From: Jannaschia rubra | GTDB taxonomy: Bacteria > Pseudomonadota > Alphaproteobacteria > Rhodobacterales > Rhodobacteraceae | Reading direction: 5' to 3' | NCBI RefSeq assembly: GCF_001403735.1 | Contig: NZ_CXPG01000016.1 | Span: 78,288-142,287, forward strand | Length of the DNA stretch: 64,000 bases | Part shown: positions 1 through 9,647 of the stretch, piece after piece | Layout of the letters: each line of letters starts with the position of its first letter | Numbering within the stretch: the first letter of the stretch is position 1 | The notes under the pieces: model-generated | Database searches by the model: none | What the model was told of the DNA's origin: nothing | The model's input: the letters and a program-made list of their open reading frames with translations, nothing else | Made by a program: the position numbers and the translations under genes

Positions 1-1110
1 CGTCTTGAAGTCGATCGAGCCGCCCCACATCGTTGCGATCCACGAGAAGATCTTCACCCCCGTCGGCACCGCGATGATCATGGTCGCGACCATGAAATAC
101 GACTGCTGCGAGAGTGACATGCCCACGGTGTACATGTGATGCGCCCAGACGACGAAGCCGAGCGCGCCAATGGCGATCATGGCATAGACCATCGGCAGAT
201 AACCGAAGATCGGCTTCTTCGAGAAGGTCGAGACGACGTGGCTGACGATGCCGAAGGCGGGCAGGATGACGATGTAGACCTCCGGATGACCGAAGAACCA
301 CAGGATGTGCTGGTAGAGCACCGGGTCGCCACCGCCGGCCGGATCGAAGAACGTCGTGCCGAAGTTACGGTCGGTCAGCAGCATGGTGATCGCGCCGGCC
401 AGCACGGGCAGGGCGAGAAGGATCATCCAGGCGGTCACGAAGATCGACCAGGCGAACAGCGGCACCTTGTGAAGGGTCATGCCCGGCGCGCGCATGTTCA
501 GGAAGGTGGTGATGATATTGATCGACCCCAGGATGGACGACGCGCCCGAGACGTGGACGGCGAAGATGGCGATGTCGGTGGAAAGCCCCGCCTCGGTGGT
601 CGACAATGGCGGATAGAGGACCCAGCCGATGCCCGACCCGGCCTGACCGTTTCCGCCCGGCGCCAGGACCGACACGACGGCGAGTGTGGTGCCCGCCACG
701 AACAGCCAGAACGACAGGTTGTTGAGACGCGGGAACGCCATGTCCGGTGCGCCGATGTGCAGCGGCATGAAATAGTTTCCGAAACCGCCGAACAGCGCGG
801 GAATGACCACGAAGAACATCATCAGGATGCCGTGGCCGGTGATGAGCACGTTCCAGAGGTGGCCGTTCGGCGTGCACTCACCCGCCGCGGCCGCCGTCAG
901 ACGCGCCCCTTCGAGGCACATGTACTGGACGCCGGGGTCCATCAGCTCCAGCCGCATGTAGACGGTGAAGGCGACCGAGACGAAGCCTGCCAGTCCGGAG
1001 ACGAGCAGATACAGGATCCCGATGTCCTTGTGGTTGGTGGACATGAACCAACGCGTGAAGAAGCCGGGCTTCCCGTGCGCGTCGTGTCCGGTGTGTGCGG
1101 CGTCGGCCAT
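1..1110 (-). CDS. ctaD: Cytochrome c oxidase subunit I, partial (C-terminus off the left edge)
   Basis: The minus-strand frame reads from an ATG at 1110 to the window edge without a stop, giving the first 370 residues of an aa3-type haem-copper oxidase subunit I. The N-terminus [20 protein letters not shown] is followed by the typical [15 protein letters not shown] opening of the first membrane helix, and the last visible residues ([18 protein letters not shown]) are the conserved segment after the helix VIII region. It would be the inner-membrane subunit carrying haem a and the haem a3/CuB centre that reduces oxygen and pumps protons. It lies 183 bases downstream of lipB on the same strand. 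The missing C-terminal part must be in the neighbouring sequence. Confidence 0.93.
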   Translation of the reverse strand, partial: MADAAHTGHDAHGKPGFFTRWFMSTNHKDIGILYLLVSGLAGFVSVAFTVYMRLELMDPGVQYMCLEGARLTAAAAGECTPNGHLWNVLITGHGILMMFFVVIPALFGGFGNYFMPLHIGAPDMAFPRLNNLSFWLFVAGTTLAVVSVLAPGGNGQAGSGIGWVLYPPLSTTEAGLSTDIAIFAVHVSGASSILGSINIITTFLNMRAPGMTLHKVPLFAWSIFVTAWMILLALPVLAGAITMLLTDRNFGTTFFDPAGGGDPVLYQHILWFFGHPEVYIVILPAFGIVSHVVSTFSKKPIFGYLPMVYAMIAIGALGFVVWAHHMYTVGMSLSQQSYFMVATMIIAVPTGVKIFSWIATMWGGSIDFKT

Positions 1111-1293
1111 GCGGTCGCTCCCGTGACGTGAAAATCGAATCTGTCCGGGTACACGCGGGCGCACCCTCTCGGATCCCGTTCTAGCCCCCGTTCCGGCGGT
1201 GGGCAACGGCACAAGAGCGCATCCCGCCGGGGAAAATTGACGCAGGCGCGCGCGAGCGGACGTCCAGCCGTCGACAGCCATCGCGCTGGCGGG

Positions 1294-1944
1294 TCAGGGA
1301 AAGCGCTGAACGAACGTCCGTTTCAGCGCATCGTCAAGATCGGCGAGCGTCACCGGCAGCCCCAGGTCGACGAGCGAGGTGACGCCATGGCCACGGATGC
1401 CGCAGGGGACGATGCCGTCGAAATGCGACAGGTCCGGCTCCACGTTGATCGACAGGCCGTGATAGCTGATCCAGCGGCTCAGGCGGATGCCGATGGCGGC
1501 GATCTTGTCCTCGCGCGCCGTGCCGTCGGGCAGGGGCGGGCGGTCAGGGCGGGAAATCCAGACGCCGACGCGCCCGTCGCGGATCTCGCCCTTCAGGCCG
1601 AACTCGGCGAGCGCGTCGATGACCCAGCCCTCCAGCGCCTGGACGAAGGCCCGGACGTCGCGTCCCCGTGCGCCGACGTCCAGCATCACATAGGCGACGC
1701 GTTGGCCGGGCCCGTGATAGGTGTATTGCCCGCCCCGTCGCGCCTCATGCACCGGAAACCTGTCGGGGTCCTTCAGGTCGGCGACCCTGGCGGAGGTTCC
1801 GGCGGTATAGAGCGGCGGATGCTCCAGCAGCCAGATCGCCTCGTTCGCCGTGCCGGCCCGGATCGCGGCGACGCGCGCCTCCATTTGCCGCAAGGCGTCG
1901 GCATAGGGGACGAGGGCGTCCGAAGTGATCCAGTCGGGTTGCAT
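1294..1944 (-). CDS. lipB: Lipoyl(octanoyl) transferase LipB
   Basis: A 216-residue protein that moves the octanoyl group from acyl carrier protein to the lipoyl domains of 2-oxoacid dehydrogenases and GcvH, the first step of endogenous lipoylation in the cytoplasm. The family signature [12 protein letters not shown] is at residues 70-81. The catalytic pair is visible as Lys147 (in [13 protein letters not shown]) and Cys181 (in [13 protein letters not shown]). The start MQPDWITSD at 1944 was preferred over an upstream in-frame Met because it gives the usual family length and the extra N-terminal sequence is low-complexity arginine-rich. It is transcribed in the same direction as ctaD. Confidence 0.95.
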   Translation of the reverse strand: MQPDWITSDALVPYADALRQMEARVAAIRAGTANEAIWLLEHPPLYTAGTSARVADLKDPDRFPVHEARRGGQYTYHGPGQRVAYVMLDVGARGRDVRAFVQALEGWVIDALAEFGLKGEIRDGRVGVWISRPDRPPLPDGTAREDKIAAIGIRLSRWISYHGLSINVEPDLSHFDGIVPCGIRGHGVTSLVDLGLPVTLADLDDALKRTFVQRFP

Positions 1945-1985
1945 CGGCTTCGGTCTAGAGACGGCGACCGAAGCGAACAAGCGGT

Positions 1986-2201
1986 CTAGAGAACAAGCGC
2001 GGCGATGAGGGCAAAGGGCGCCAGCGCCGCCGCAGCAAGGCAGACGCCCATCAGCGGATCCAGCTCCGGCGGGTCGCGCAGGGAGGGTGAGGCATCGATG
2101 TCGGCGGTCGAGTCCCGTACGACTCCCCCAATGTCCCGCGTCGTATCGCAGAGCATGGACCTCAGTTCGAGGTCGGCGACGTCTTCGGCAAGCTCCCTCA
2201 T
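1986..2201 (-). CDS. Small membrane protein, function unknown (71 aa)
   Basis: An ORF of 71 residues starting [17 protein letters not shown]. The N-terminal 45 residues are hydrophilic and acidic. Residues about 50-71 ([21 protein letters not shown]) form one hydrophobic helix ending at the C-terminus, which suggests a tail-anchored membrane protein. I do not recognise a family. No strong ribosome binding site is seen, so the exact start is uncertain and an upstream in-frame start is possible. It lies 41 bases upstream of lipB on the same strand. A TTAA-N7-TTAA CtrA-type box sits 42-56 bases before the start, the best hint that this is a real, cell-cycle-regulated gene. Confidence 0.55.
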   Translation of the reverse strand: MRELAEDVADLELRSMLCDTTRDIGGVVRDSTADIDASPSLRDPPELDPLMGVCLAAAALAPFALIAALVL

Positions 2202-2242
2202 GAAAGAACCATGCCACGATTCGGCCGGTGTCGGAAGAACTA

Positions 2243-2257
2243 TTAACAACTGGTTAA
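2243..2257 (-). promoter_or_regulatory. CtrA-type box TTAA-N7-TTAA
   Basis: The sequence TTAACAACTGGTTAA is an exact match to the CtrA direct-repeat consensus, and because TTAA is self-complementary it matches on both strands. It lies 42-56 bases upstream of the start of the 71-residue membrane protein (minus strand) and about 150 bases upstream of tRNA-Leu (plus strand). Assignment to CtrA is by motif only, supported by the presence of cckA in this window. Confidence 0.55.
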
Positions 2258-2402
2258 CGCCAAGGCGCAGCCGGTCGGAACTGCGACCCAAGGGACGACG
2301 GGACAAATTACGGAGTTGGCGGAGGTATGGACGCTTCGATCGAAAAAGCCTCTTTCCTTTCGTGCGACGCCTCGTTATCTCGCGCGTCATCCGGCAGGCG
2401 AT

Positions 2403-2489
2403 GCGGTCGTGGCGGAATTGGTAGACGCGCAGCGTTGAGGTCGCTGTGGGGTAACACCCGTGGAAGTTCGAGTCTTCTCGACCGCACCA
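2403..2489 (+). tRNA. tRNA-Leu (anticodon GAG)
   Basis: The 87-base cloverleaf includes an encoded CCA. The acceptor arms GCGGTCG (2403-2409) and CGACCGC (2479-2485) pair perfectly, followed by discriminator A and CCA at 2486-2489. The D-arm contains GGTAGAC. The anticodon arm CAGCG-TTGAGGT-CGCTG gives anticodon GAG, reading CUC/CUU leucine codons. A long variable arm is present, as expected for a class II tRNA, and the T-arm loop reads TTCGAGT. A terminator hairpin follows directly. Confidence 0.96.
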
Positions 2490-2503
2490 TCCTTCGGATG
2501 CAG

Positions 2504-2536
2504 AAACGCCGCCCCTGACCCGGGGCGGCGTTTTGC
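2504..2536 (+). terminator. Rho-independent terminator after tRNA-Leu
   Basis: The inverted repeat AAACGCCGCCCC (2504-2515) and GGGGCGGCGTTT (2522-2533) forms a 12-bp stem with a 6-base loop and ends in a short T run. It starts 15 bases after the tRNA CCA end. Confidence 0.85.
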
Positions 2537-2567
2537 GTCTAGATCCCCGGGGGTCAGGCCCTGGACG

Positions 2568-3440
2568 TCAGGCCGCCCGCGCACCCCGTCCGCGCCATCC
2601 GGGGCGCGTTTCGGTCAGCTTGATCTCGCCGTGCCGTTCGGACCCGAGGCGCAGCGTCGCATCGCGCAGCACGGCGATTCCCTCGTTTGCGTCGCGCGGC
2701 AGGCTGGCGCCGTCGATCGGGCGCCCGAAAGTCAGGTGATAGGGCTGCACGTCCTTGTTCAGCGTCTCGTGGAACAGGGTGATGTCGCGAAGCGTGGGGT
2801 GCAGCGCGTCGAAGGTGTAGAACATCGCCGAGTTGCGCGCCCGGATGTGCAACGGCACCACCGGGAGGTCGAACTTGCGCGCGATCATCGCCGCCGAAGC
2901 CATCCATGGACGCTCATGCAGACGCAGGCCGCGACGCTTTGCCAGCCGGCCGGACGGGAAGATCACGCCGATGCGCCCGGCTTCCAACGCGGTGCGGGTC
3001 AGTTGCATCGTCTCGCGCGTCTTGGTGACGGTGCGCCTGTCCTCGCGCCATTCGACGGGGACGATGATGTCGGAAAACTGCGGCAGCACGCGCAGGATGT
3101 CACTGTTGGCGTAATAGAACGCGTCGGGGCGCCGTTGCAGGATCCGGTCGTGAAGGATGATCCCGTCGGCAATGCCCGTGGGATGGTTCGCCACGATCAG
3201 CGCGGGGCCCGACTGGGGGATATGTTCGAGGCCGGTCGCCGTGACCCGTCGGGCGATGCGGCGGGCAAGGTCGGCCATGATCCGGTCCACCGGCAGGTCG
3301 AGGTAATGCGTCCCGATCTCGACGCACCGCTCATAGGCCAGGATCCGGTTCAGCCCGGCTCGCGCGGTCCGTGCCGAAAGCGTGGGCTCGAACAGCCACG
3401 GGGCGCGTTCGGCGATCAGCGGGTCGAGACGGTCGCGCAT
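2568..3440 (-). CDS. PlsC-like phospholipid/lysolipid acyltransferase
   Basis: A 290-residue protein of the glycerolipid acyltransferase (PlsC/LPLAT) superfamily. The catalytic block appears as ANHPTGIADG with His86 and Asp92. The spacing is HX5D, as in the hemolysin-like/ornithine-lipid branch of the family (HPxGGxDG), not the classical HX4D. A second block, FPSGRLAKRR near residue 165, matches the FPEGxRS substrate-binding motif. It probably transfers an acyl chain from acyl-ACP to a lysolipid at the inner face of the membrane. The true acceptor (lyso-phosphatidate, lyso-ornithine lipid or other) cannot be decided here. It is a single gene between the tRNA terminator and pepN. Confidence 0.8.
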   Translation of the reverse strand: MRDRLDPLIAERAPWLFEPTLSARTARAGLNRILAYERCVEIGTHYLDLPVDRIMADLARRIARRVTATGLEHIPQSGPALIVANHPTGIADGIILHDRILQRRPDAFYYANSDILRVLPQFSDIIVPVEWREDRRTVTKTRETMQLTRTALEAGRIGVIFPSGRLAKRRGLRLHERPWMASAAMIARKFDLPVVPLHIRARNSAMFYTFDALHPTLRDITLFHETLNKDVQPYHLTFGRPIDGASLPRDANEGIAVLRDATLRLGSERHGEIKLTETRPGWRGRGARAA

Positions 3441-3574
3441 GGCGCTTCCTCACCGGTCTGCGGGCGCGGTGCCACGGCGGCGCCGACTGTATAAGGAGTG
3501 AGATATAGCGACAGCGCGGGGGTTTCCACCGCGTTCTGCACCCTGTCCCGGCCCAAAGGCAGATCGCCGCCGGC

Positions 3575-6121
3575 CTAGGCCGCCCGCATTCGGGCGACCA
3601 TCTCCGCCAGATCGCGGCTCGGATCGGCGGCCGCCATCCGGTCGAGTTGTTCGCGGACGAGGGCCTGACGGTCGGCGTCATAGCGGCGCCAGCTGTCGAA
3701 GGCGGTGGACATGCGCGCGGCGGTCTGCGGGTTCGACGGGTCGAGCCTCAGCAGCCAGTCCGTCACGAAGGCATAGCCGCTGCCGTCCGCCCGGTGAAAG
3801 CCCGCCGGGTTGCCGGTAGTCAGGCCGCCGATCAGCGCGCGGAAGCGGTTGGGGTTCGATGGGTCGAAGTCCGCGCGCTTGGTCAGCCGCTCCGCCACGC
3901 CCACGGCATCGACAGGGGTGGCGTGTGCGACCTGCGCCATGAACCACTTGTCCATCACCAGCCGGTCATGGGACCAATCCGCCTCGAACTGCGCCGCGAC
4001 GTCGGGGTCGCCCACGTCGAGCAGGCAGGCGAAGGCGGCCATCCTGTCGGTCATGTTGTCCGCCGTGTCGTAGACCCGGCGTGCCGCAGCACCGCCATCG
4101 CGCATGGTCTGCAACTTCAGCAGGCTGGCCGACAGCGCGCGCTTGCCCGCGTCTTCGGCGGCAGGGGAGTAGGCGCCGGGGGTGGCCATCGCCGCGCGCA
4201 GGTCCGGCAGCGCGTTGGCCAGACGCTCCGCGACGGCCATCTGCGCCGCGCGCCGTGTGAGGTGAATGCGGTCGGGGTCGGGCACGATGCCCGCCTCGTG
4301 CAGCGACTGGGCCAGGTCGTCCTCCGACGGCAGGGCCAGCGCCAGGGCGCGGAAGGCCGGCTCGGCGTTGTCGTCCTGCGCGAGGGTCGCCACGGCGTCG
4401 AGCCATCCGGCGTCGAACTCCGCGTCCTCCGAAATGGCGCGCATCAGGCGATCCTTGGCGAGGACGCGCCCCGCTTCCCACCGGCTGAACGCGTCGGTGT
4501 CATGCGCGAGCAGGGTCAGACGGTCGGCATCGGGACGGTCGAACTCGAGGATGACCGGAGCGGAGAAGCCGCGGAGGATCGACAGGACCGGCTTTTCGGC
4601 CAGATCGAACGTCAGGCTGTCGCCGGCCGTGGTCAGCTCGCGCACCTCGGTCGGACGGATCTCGTTGCCCTCTCGGTCCAGCAGGCCGAAAGCCAGCGGA
4701 ATGACCATCGGTTGCTTGTCGGGCTGACCCGGCGTTGGCGGGACGGATTGTGCAAGGTCAATGCGATACAGGCCGTCGCTGAAGTGCTCCGTCACCCGGA
4801 CGCGCGGGGTGCCGGCTTGCGAGTACCACAGCTTGAACTGCGTCAGATCGCGCTCCGCCGCTTCCTCGAACACGGCGAGCCAATCCTCGATCGTGCAGGC
4901 CTCGCCGTCGTGACGCTCGAAATAGAGGGCGACGCCCTGGTCCCACGCCTCCGCGCCGATCAGGGTGCGAAGCATCCCGATCACCTCGGCGCCCTTTTCG
5001 TAGACCGTCGCAGTGTAAAAGTTGTTGATCTCGACAAAGCTCTCAGGCCGGACGGGATGCGCGAGGGGGCCCGCATCCTCGCGGAACTGGCGGGCGCGCA
5101 GGTTCATCACGTCGCCGATCCGCTGCACGGCGTAGCCGCGCTGATCCTGGCTGAATTGCTCATCGCGGAAGACGGTCAGTCCTTCCTTCAGACACAGCTG
5201 GAACCAGTCGCGGCAGGTGATGCGGTTGCCTGTCCAGTTGTGGAAATATTCGTGCGCGACGATCCGTTCGATGTTGGCATAGTCCGCATCGGTCGCCGTC
5301 TCGGGCGAGGCGAGGACATAGCGCGAGTTGAAGACGTTGAGGCCCTTGTTCTCCATCGCGCCCATGTTGAAATCGTCTACCGCCACGATGTTGAACACCG
5401 ACAGGTCATAGGCGCGACCATAGACCTCCTCGTCCCAGGCCATCGACCGCTTGAGCGCGTCCAGGGCATAGGCGGTCCGATCCTCGTCGCCCGGCCGCAC
5501 CCAGACGTTCAGCGCGACGTCTTTCCCCTCCATCGTGGTAAAGCTGTCGGATGTGGCGACCAGATCGCCCGCCACCAGCGCGAACAGATAGGTGGGCTTG
5601 GGCCAGGGATCGTGCCAGACGCCCGCCGCCCGCTCGTTGCCGTTCGACAGAAGGACCGGCAGGTCGGAGTCGATGGCGACATCGTAGGTCGCCATCACGT
5701 CGGGTCGGTCGAGCATCCATGTGATCCGGCGGAACCCCTCGGCCTCGCACTGGGTGCAATACATTCCGTTCGACATGTAAAGACCCGACAGCGCCTTGTT
5801 GTCGGCAGGAGCGATCTCGACCACCGTCTCCAGTAGGAACTCGTCAGGCGCGTCGTGCAGGGTCAGCGTCCGGTCGCCGAGGGTGTGGCGGTCCGCGTCC
5901 AGCGGCACGCCGTCGAGCGTGACCGACAGGGTCTTCAGCCCTTCACCGTTCAGGACCATCTCGCCCGGACCTTGCCGCTTGCATGTCAGGCGGCTGCTGA
6001 CGCGCGTGGCTTTGGGATCGAGCTGGAACGACACGTCAAGATGCGTCACCGTCACCGGGACGGGGGCGTAGTCGGCCAGATGGACGGTCTCGGGGGTCTG
6101 TTCGGGGGTCGCGTCGCGCAT
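3575..6121 (-). CDS. pepN: Aminopeptidase N (M1 family)
   Basis: An 848-residue cytoplasmic zinc aminopeptidase, close to the length of E. coli PepN (870). The exopeptidase motif GAMEN is at residues 254-258. The zinc site [11 protein letters not shown] starts at residue 290, with the third ligand Glu313 in LKEGLT. The N-terminal beta-barrel domain and the long C-terminal helical domain are both present. The start [15 protein letters not shown] at 6121 was chosen because the frame further upstream codes low-complexity sequence crossing the divergent promoter region. It removes N-terminal residues from peptides in protein turnover. It is divergent from the DUF2256 gene, with 113 bases between the two starts. 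Confidence 0.96.
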   Translation of the reverse strand: MRDATPEQTPETVHLADYAPVPVTVTHLDVSFQLDPKATRVSSRLTCKRQGPGEMVLNGEGLKTLSVTLDGVPLDADRHTLGDRTLTLHDAPDEFLLETVVEIAPADNKALSGLYMSNGMYCTQCEAEGFRRITWMLDRPDVMATYDVAIDSDLPVLLSNGNERAAGVWHDPWPKPTYLFALVAGDLVATSDSFTTMEGKDVALNVWVRPGDEDRTAYALDALKRSMAWDEEVYGRAYDLSVFNIVAVDDFNMGAMENKGLNVFNSRYVLASPETATDADYANIERIVAHEYFHNWTGNRITCRDWFQLCLKEGLTVFRDEQFSQDQRGYAVQRIGDVMNLRARQFREDAGPLAHPVRPESFVEINNFYTATVYEKGAEVIGMLRTLIGAEAWDQGVALYFERHDGEACTIEDWLAVFEEAAERDLTQFKLWYSQAGTPRVRVTEHFSDGLYRIDLAQSVPPTPGQPDKQPMVIPLAFGLLDREGNEIRPTEVRELTTAGDSLTFDLAEKPVLSILRGFSAPVILEFDRPDADRLTLLAHDTDAFSRWEAGRVLAKDRLMRAISEDAEFDAGWLDAVATLAQDDNAEPAFRALALALPSEDDLAQSLHEAGIVPDPDRIHLTRRAAQMAVAERLANALPDLRAAMATPGAYSPAAEDAGKRALSASLLKLQTMRDGGAAARRVYDTADNMTDRMAAFACLLDVGDPDVAAQFEADWSHDRLVMDKWFMAQVAHATPVDAVGVAERLTKRADFDPSNPNRFRALIGGLTTGNPAGFHRADGSGYAFVTDWLLRLDPSNPQTAARMSTAFDSWRRYDADRQALVREQLDRMAAADPSRDLAEMVARMRAA

Positions 6122-6234
6122 GGGGAGCTCCTGTCTGGCGGCAAAGCTAGGGCCTGCGGCGTGCGACCGCCACCCCCCGGAATGGCCACCGGGCGGGCCG
6201 GCGCTATGGTCCGGAGCGTGCAAGGGGGGGAGCG

Positions 6235-6417
6235 ATGGCGAAAACGGTTCGCAAGGGCGATCTGCCGACGAAGATCTGCGCCGCCTGCGGCCGTCCGTTC
6301 GTCTGGCGCCGGAAGTGGCAGCGGGACTGGGAGGCCGTGCGCTATTGCTCGGACCGATGCCGGTCGGCCAGGCCGCCCCGATCGGCCCCTGTTGCCGAGG
6401 ATGGACCCGCAGGGTAG
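6235..6417 (+). CDS. DUF2256 small zinc-ribbon-like protein
   Basis: A 60-residue basic protein, [20 protein letters not shown] and onward. It has the DUF2256 pattern: a CAAC pair, a conserved [22 protein letters not shown] block and a second CSDRC pair, together a four-cysteine zinc ribbon. The function of the family is not established; it often sits next to unrelated metabolic or repair genes. The start has GGGGGGAG just upstream at about 6225-6232. It precedes glcB by 32 bases and may be co-transcribed with it. Confidence 0.85.
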   Translation: MAKTVRKGDLPTKICAACGRPFVWRRKWQRDWEAVRYCSDRCRSARPPRSAPVAEDGPAG

Positions 6418-6449
6418 AGCGGCTGCTGAAAAACGAACGGAAAGGCCAG

Positions 6450-8612
6450 ATGATGACCACCACGACGCCCCGCATCGACAAGTCAGGCCTTCAGGTGTCG
6501 GCCGATCTGGCCCGGTTCATCGACGAGCAGGCCCTTCCCGGCACCAGCGTCGATGCGGCCACGTTCTGGAACGGGTTTTCCGCGCTGGTTCACGATCTCG
6601 CCCCTCGCAACGCCGACCTGCTGGCCCGGCGCGAGGCTATCCAGACCGAGATCGACGACTGGCATCTGCGCCACCGGGACCGGCCTTTCGATGCGGATGC
6701 CTATCGCGCCTTTCTGTCCGAGATCGGGTATCTCGTCCCCGAGGGCGAGGATTTCGCCATCGACACCACGAACGTCGACCCCGAGATCGCGCTGGTCCCC
6801 GGACCACAGCTCGTCGTGCCGATCACCAACGCGCGCTATGCGCTCAACGCCGCGAACGCACGCTGGGGCAACCTCTATGACGCGCTGTACGGGACCGACG
6901 CGCTGGGCGACCTGCCGACGGGTCAGGAATACGATACGTCGCGCGGTCAGCGGGTGATCGACTGGGCCAAGGGTTTCCTCGACCAGGCGGTGCCGCTTTC
7001 TGGCGGGGCCTGGCGCGACGTGACCGAAGTGACGATCGACGGCAACGACCTGGTGCTGAAGGTGGGTGACGACACGGCGTCGCTGTCGGACGGCGCGGCC
7101 TATGAGGGGTGGGTCCGCGACGGCGGCACCCTGCGCGTCTTGCTGCGGCACAACGGTCTGGGCATCGTCCTCGTCATCGCGCCGGACGGGACGATCGGCA
7201 AGGACGACGCGATGGGACTCGACGCCGTTTATCTGGAGTCGGCCGTCTCCGCGATCATGGACTGCGAGGATTCGGTCGCCTGCGTCGATGCCGAGGACAA
7301 GATCGTGGCCTATGGCAATTGGCTGGGCCTGATGCGGGGCGACCTGTCGGTCGAGGTGTCGAAGGGCGACCATACATTCACCCGTGCGTTGAACCCCGAT
7401 ATGGAATTCAACGGCCCGGACGGTCTGGTTACCGTCAAGGGCCGGGCGCTGATGCTGATCCGGAACGTCGGCCACCTGATGACGAACCCGGCCATCCTGA
7501 TGCGCGACGGGTCCGAGATCCCCGAAGGTCTGATGGATGCGGCAATCACCACGCTCATCGCCATGCACGACCTGTCCAAGACCTCCGGACCGCGCAATTC
7601 GGTCCGCGGGTCCGTCTATGTGGTCAAACCCAAGATGCACGGGCCCGAGGAAGTGGCCTTCGCCGACGAGATTTTCACGCGTGTCGAGACGATGCTGGGC
7701 CTGCCCGCGAACACCGTCAAGCTGGGCATCATGGACGAGGAGCGCCGCACCTCGGCCAACCTGAAGGAGTGCATCCGCGCCGCGAAATCTCGTGTGGCCT
7801 TCATCAACACGGGCTTCCTCGACCGCACCGGCGACGAGATCCACACCAGCATGGAAGCCGGGCCCATGCTGCCCAAGGGCGAGATGAAGTCGACGCCCTG
7901 GATCAATGCCTATGAGGACCGCAATGTCGACATAGGCCTGGCTTGCGGCCTGCAGGGGCGGGCGCAGATCGGCAAGGGGATGTGGGCGATGCCCGACCGG
8001 ATGGCCGACATGCTGGCGCAGAAGATCGAGCATCCGCGCGCGGGCGCGAACTGCGCCTGGGTGCCGTCGCCCACCGCCGCCACGCTGCACGCGACGCATT
8101 ACCACGCCATCGACGTGCTGGCCCGGCAGGAGGAGTTGAAGGAAGGGGGGCCGCGCGCCTCGCTCGGCGATCTTCTGACGATCCCGGTGATGGACGGTCG
8201 CAACCTGTCGGAAGACCAGATCGCGGCCGAGATCGAGAACAATGCGCAGGGCATCCTCGGTTATGTCGTCCGCTGGATCGACGCGGGCGTCGGATGCTCC
8301 AAGGTTCCCGACATCAATGACGTGGGGCTCATGGAAGACCGCGCGACCTGCCGGATTTCCTCGCAAGCGCTGGCGAACTGGCTGCACCACGGTGTCATCT
8401 CGCGCGACCAGGTCGAGAGCGCGATGCGAAAGATGGCTGCCAAGGTCGACGCGCAGAACGCGGGCACGCCCGGCTATACGCCCATGGCACCCGGCTTCGA
8501 TGGCCCTGCCTACAAGGCGGCGCAGGATCTGGTGTTCGAGGGGCGCGTCCAGCCTTCGGGCTATACCGAGCCGGTGCTGCATCGCCGCAGGCTCGAACTG
8601 AAGCACGGCTAG
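6450..8612 (+). CDS. glcB: Malate synthase G
   Basis: A 720-residue malate synthase of the monomeric G type (usual length about 723), which condenses glyoxylate with acetyl-CoA to malate in the glyoxylate/glycolate pathway. The family blocks [31 protein letters not shown] and [17 protein letters not shown] are all present, as is the C-terminal [14 protein letters not shown] segment containing the acyl-CoA region. The start is one of two adjacent ATGs (6450 and 6453) with GGAAAGG about 6 bases before. It is followed closely by a methyltransferase-like gene and a GlcG-like gene. The GlcB-GlcG link is also known from the E. coli glc operon. Confidence 0.96.
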   Translation: MMTTTTPRIDKSGLQVSADLARFIDEQALPGTSVDAATFWNGFSALVHDLAPRNADLLARREAIQTEIDDWHLRHRDRPFDADAYRAFLSEIGYLVPEGEDFAIDTTNVDPEIALVPGPQLVVPITNARYALNAANARWGNLYDALYGTDALGDLPTGQEYDTSRGQRVIDWAKGFLDQAVPLSGGAWRDVTEVTIDGNDLVLKVGDDTASLSDGAAYEGWVRDGGTLRVLLRHNGLGIVLVIAPDGTIGKDDAMGLDAVYLESAVSAIMDCEDSVACVDAEDKIVAYGNWLGLMRGDLSVEVSKGDHTFTRALNPDMEFNGPDGLVTVKGRALMLIRNVGHLMTNPAILMRDGSEIPEGLMDAAITTLIAMHDLSKTSGPRNSVRGSVYVVKPKMHGPEEVAFADEIFTRVETMLGLPANTVKLGIMDEERRTSANLKECIRAAKSRVAFINTGFLDRTGDEIHTSMEAGPMLPKGEMKSTPWINAYEDRNVDIGLACGLQGRAQIGKGMWAMPDRMADMLAQKIEHPRAGANCAWVPSPTAATLHATHYHAIDVLARQEELKEGGPRASLGDLLTIPVMDGRNLSEDQIAAEIENNAQGILGYVVRWIDAGVGCSKVPDINDVGLMEDRATCRISSQALANWLHHGVISRDQVESAMRKMAAKVDAQNAGTPGYTPMAPGFDGPAYKAAQDLVFEGRVQPSGYTEPVLHRRRLELKHG

Positions 8613-8616
8613 GGCA

Positions 8617-9072
8617 GTGTCGATCCGCCGCGATTTCCCCGACCTGCCGCCGATCTGGGCGGTGGGAACGCTGGCGATCCAGTGGCTCGCGGCGACGTGG
8701 CTGCCCATCCTGCGGTTCGACGCCGCGTGGACCGACTGGCTGGGCGGGGTGGTCATTGCGGGCGGACTTGCCCTCATGGTCTGGTCCGCCGTCTGGTTCC
8801 GCCGCAAGCGCACCGCGATCGAGCCGCGCGAGACGCCGGCCGCCCTGATCGTCGAGGGGCCGTTCCGCATTAACCGCAACCCGATCTATACCGGCATGAC
8901 CGCAGTGCTGGTCGGCGCCGGCCTTCTGTTCGGCGCGCTGTCGTCGTTGGCGCTTGCTTTGCTGTTCCCGGTCATTGTCACCCGTCGCTTCGTTCTGGGC
9001 GAGGAAGCGGCGTTGAAAGCGGCCTTCGGCACGAAGGCGCAGGCTTATTTTGCCGAGACCCGGCGCTGGTAG
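8617..9072 (+). CDS. Isoprenylcysteine carboxyl methyltransferase/PEMT-like membrane methyltransferase
   Basis: A 151-residue integral membrane protein starting with GTG four bases after the glcB stop. It has four or five hydrophobic helices and the C-terminal signature of the ICMT/phospholipid methyltransferase family: EGPFRINRNPIYTGM, then a helix, then a conserved region with LGEEAALKAAFGTKAQAYFAETRRW (family pattern RNPxYxG ... E..L...FG..Y..Y...). These proteins use S-adenosylmethionine at the membrane. The substrate of the bacterial members is generally unknown. The tight spacing implies translation together with glcB, which is functionally puzzling. Confidence 0.8.
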   Translation: MSIRRDFPDLPPIWAVGTLAIQWLAATWLPILRFDAAWTDWLGGVVIAGGLALMVWSAVWFRRKRTAIEPRETPAALIVEGPFRINRNPIYTGMTAVLVGAGLLFGALSSLALALLFPVIVTRRFVLGEEAALKAAFGTKAQAYFAETRRW

Positions 9073-9111
9073 GATGCCAAGCCGTAGCCCGATCACTGAA
9101 AGGACCGCATC

Positions 9112-9540
9112 ATGGCCGAACTGACGTTGCGCCACGCAAGGCAGATCATCGAGGCGACCTTCGCCAAGGGTCGGGAGATGGGGCTGAAGCCCCTGACCGT
9201 CATCGTCGTCGATGCTGGCGGCCATGTTAAGGCGTTCGAACGGGCGGACGACACCGCGCCGGGGCGGTTCGGCATCGCGCACGGCAAGGCGCATGGCGCG
9301 ATCATGATGGGGGCGGGCGGCCGCGCGTTGATGAAACGGGCCGAGGATCAGGCCTATTTCATCGCCGCCGTCAACGGCGTCTTCGGCGGCGCGCTGGTGC
9401 CCGTGCCGGGCGGCATCCTGATCCGCGATTCCGAGGGCGCGATACGGGGCGCGGTGGGCGTGACCGGCGACACCTCGGACAACGATGCCGAAGCGGGGCT
9501 GGCCGGGATCGAGGCGGCGGGACTGACCGGCGAGGCGTGA
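9112..9540 (+). CDS. GlcG/HbpS-like protein (DUF336)
   Basis: A 142-residue protein of the GlcG/HbpS (DUF336) family, recognisable by LTLRHARQIIEATFAKGREMGLKPLTVIVVDAGGHVKAFERADD at the N-terminus and the glycine-rich GGALVPVPGGILIRDSEGAIRGAVGVTGDTSDNDAEAG block. HbpS binds haem and GlcG is encoded with glycolate oxidase and malate synthase, but a firm biochemical role for GlcG is lacking. Note VPVPGGILIR, the usual PGG loop. The start at 9112 has GAAAGG about 8 bases upstream. It is the third gene after glcB in the same direction, 39 bases from the preceding stop. Confidence 0.9.
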   Translation: MAELTLRHARQIIEATFAKGREMGLKPLTVIVVDAGGHVKAFERADDTAPGRFGIAHGKAHGAIMMGAGGRALMKRAEDQAYFIAAVNGVFGGALVPVPGGILIRDSEGAIRGAVGVTGDTSDNDAEAGLAGIEAAGLTGEA

Positions 9541-9647
9541 GCCCATCCTGCGACGCCACCCTGCGTCAGCGCGCAGATCGCCTGCGCGCAGGGGATAGGC
9601 GAAAGGCCGCCGGGTCGCTATCTTCGGCCAAACGCCGGAGGACCTGA

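Noticed and set aside
2403..2489. tRNA-Leu as an integration site for a mobile element
   Set aside because: No integrase gene or repeated 3' tRNA end was found nearby; a terminator and a housekeeping-type acyltransferase follow directly.
3647..5836. A 729-codon open frame on the plus strand opposite pepN
   Set aside because: It is antisense to a gene with complete M1 peptidase motifs, is rich in Arg, Val and His typical of a high-GC shadow frame, and shows no domain.
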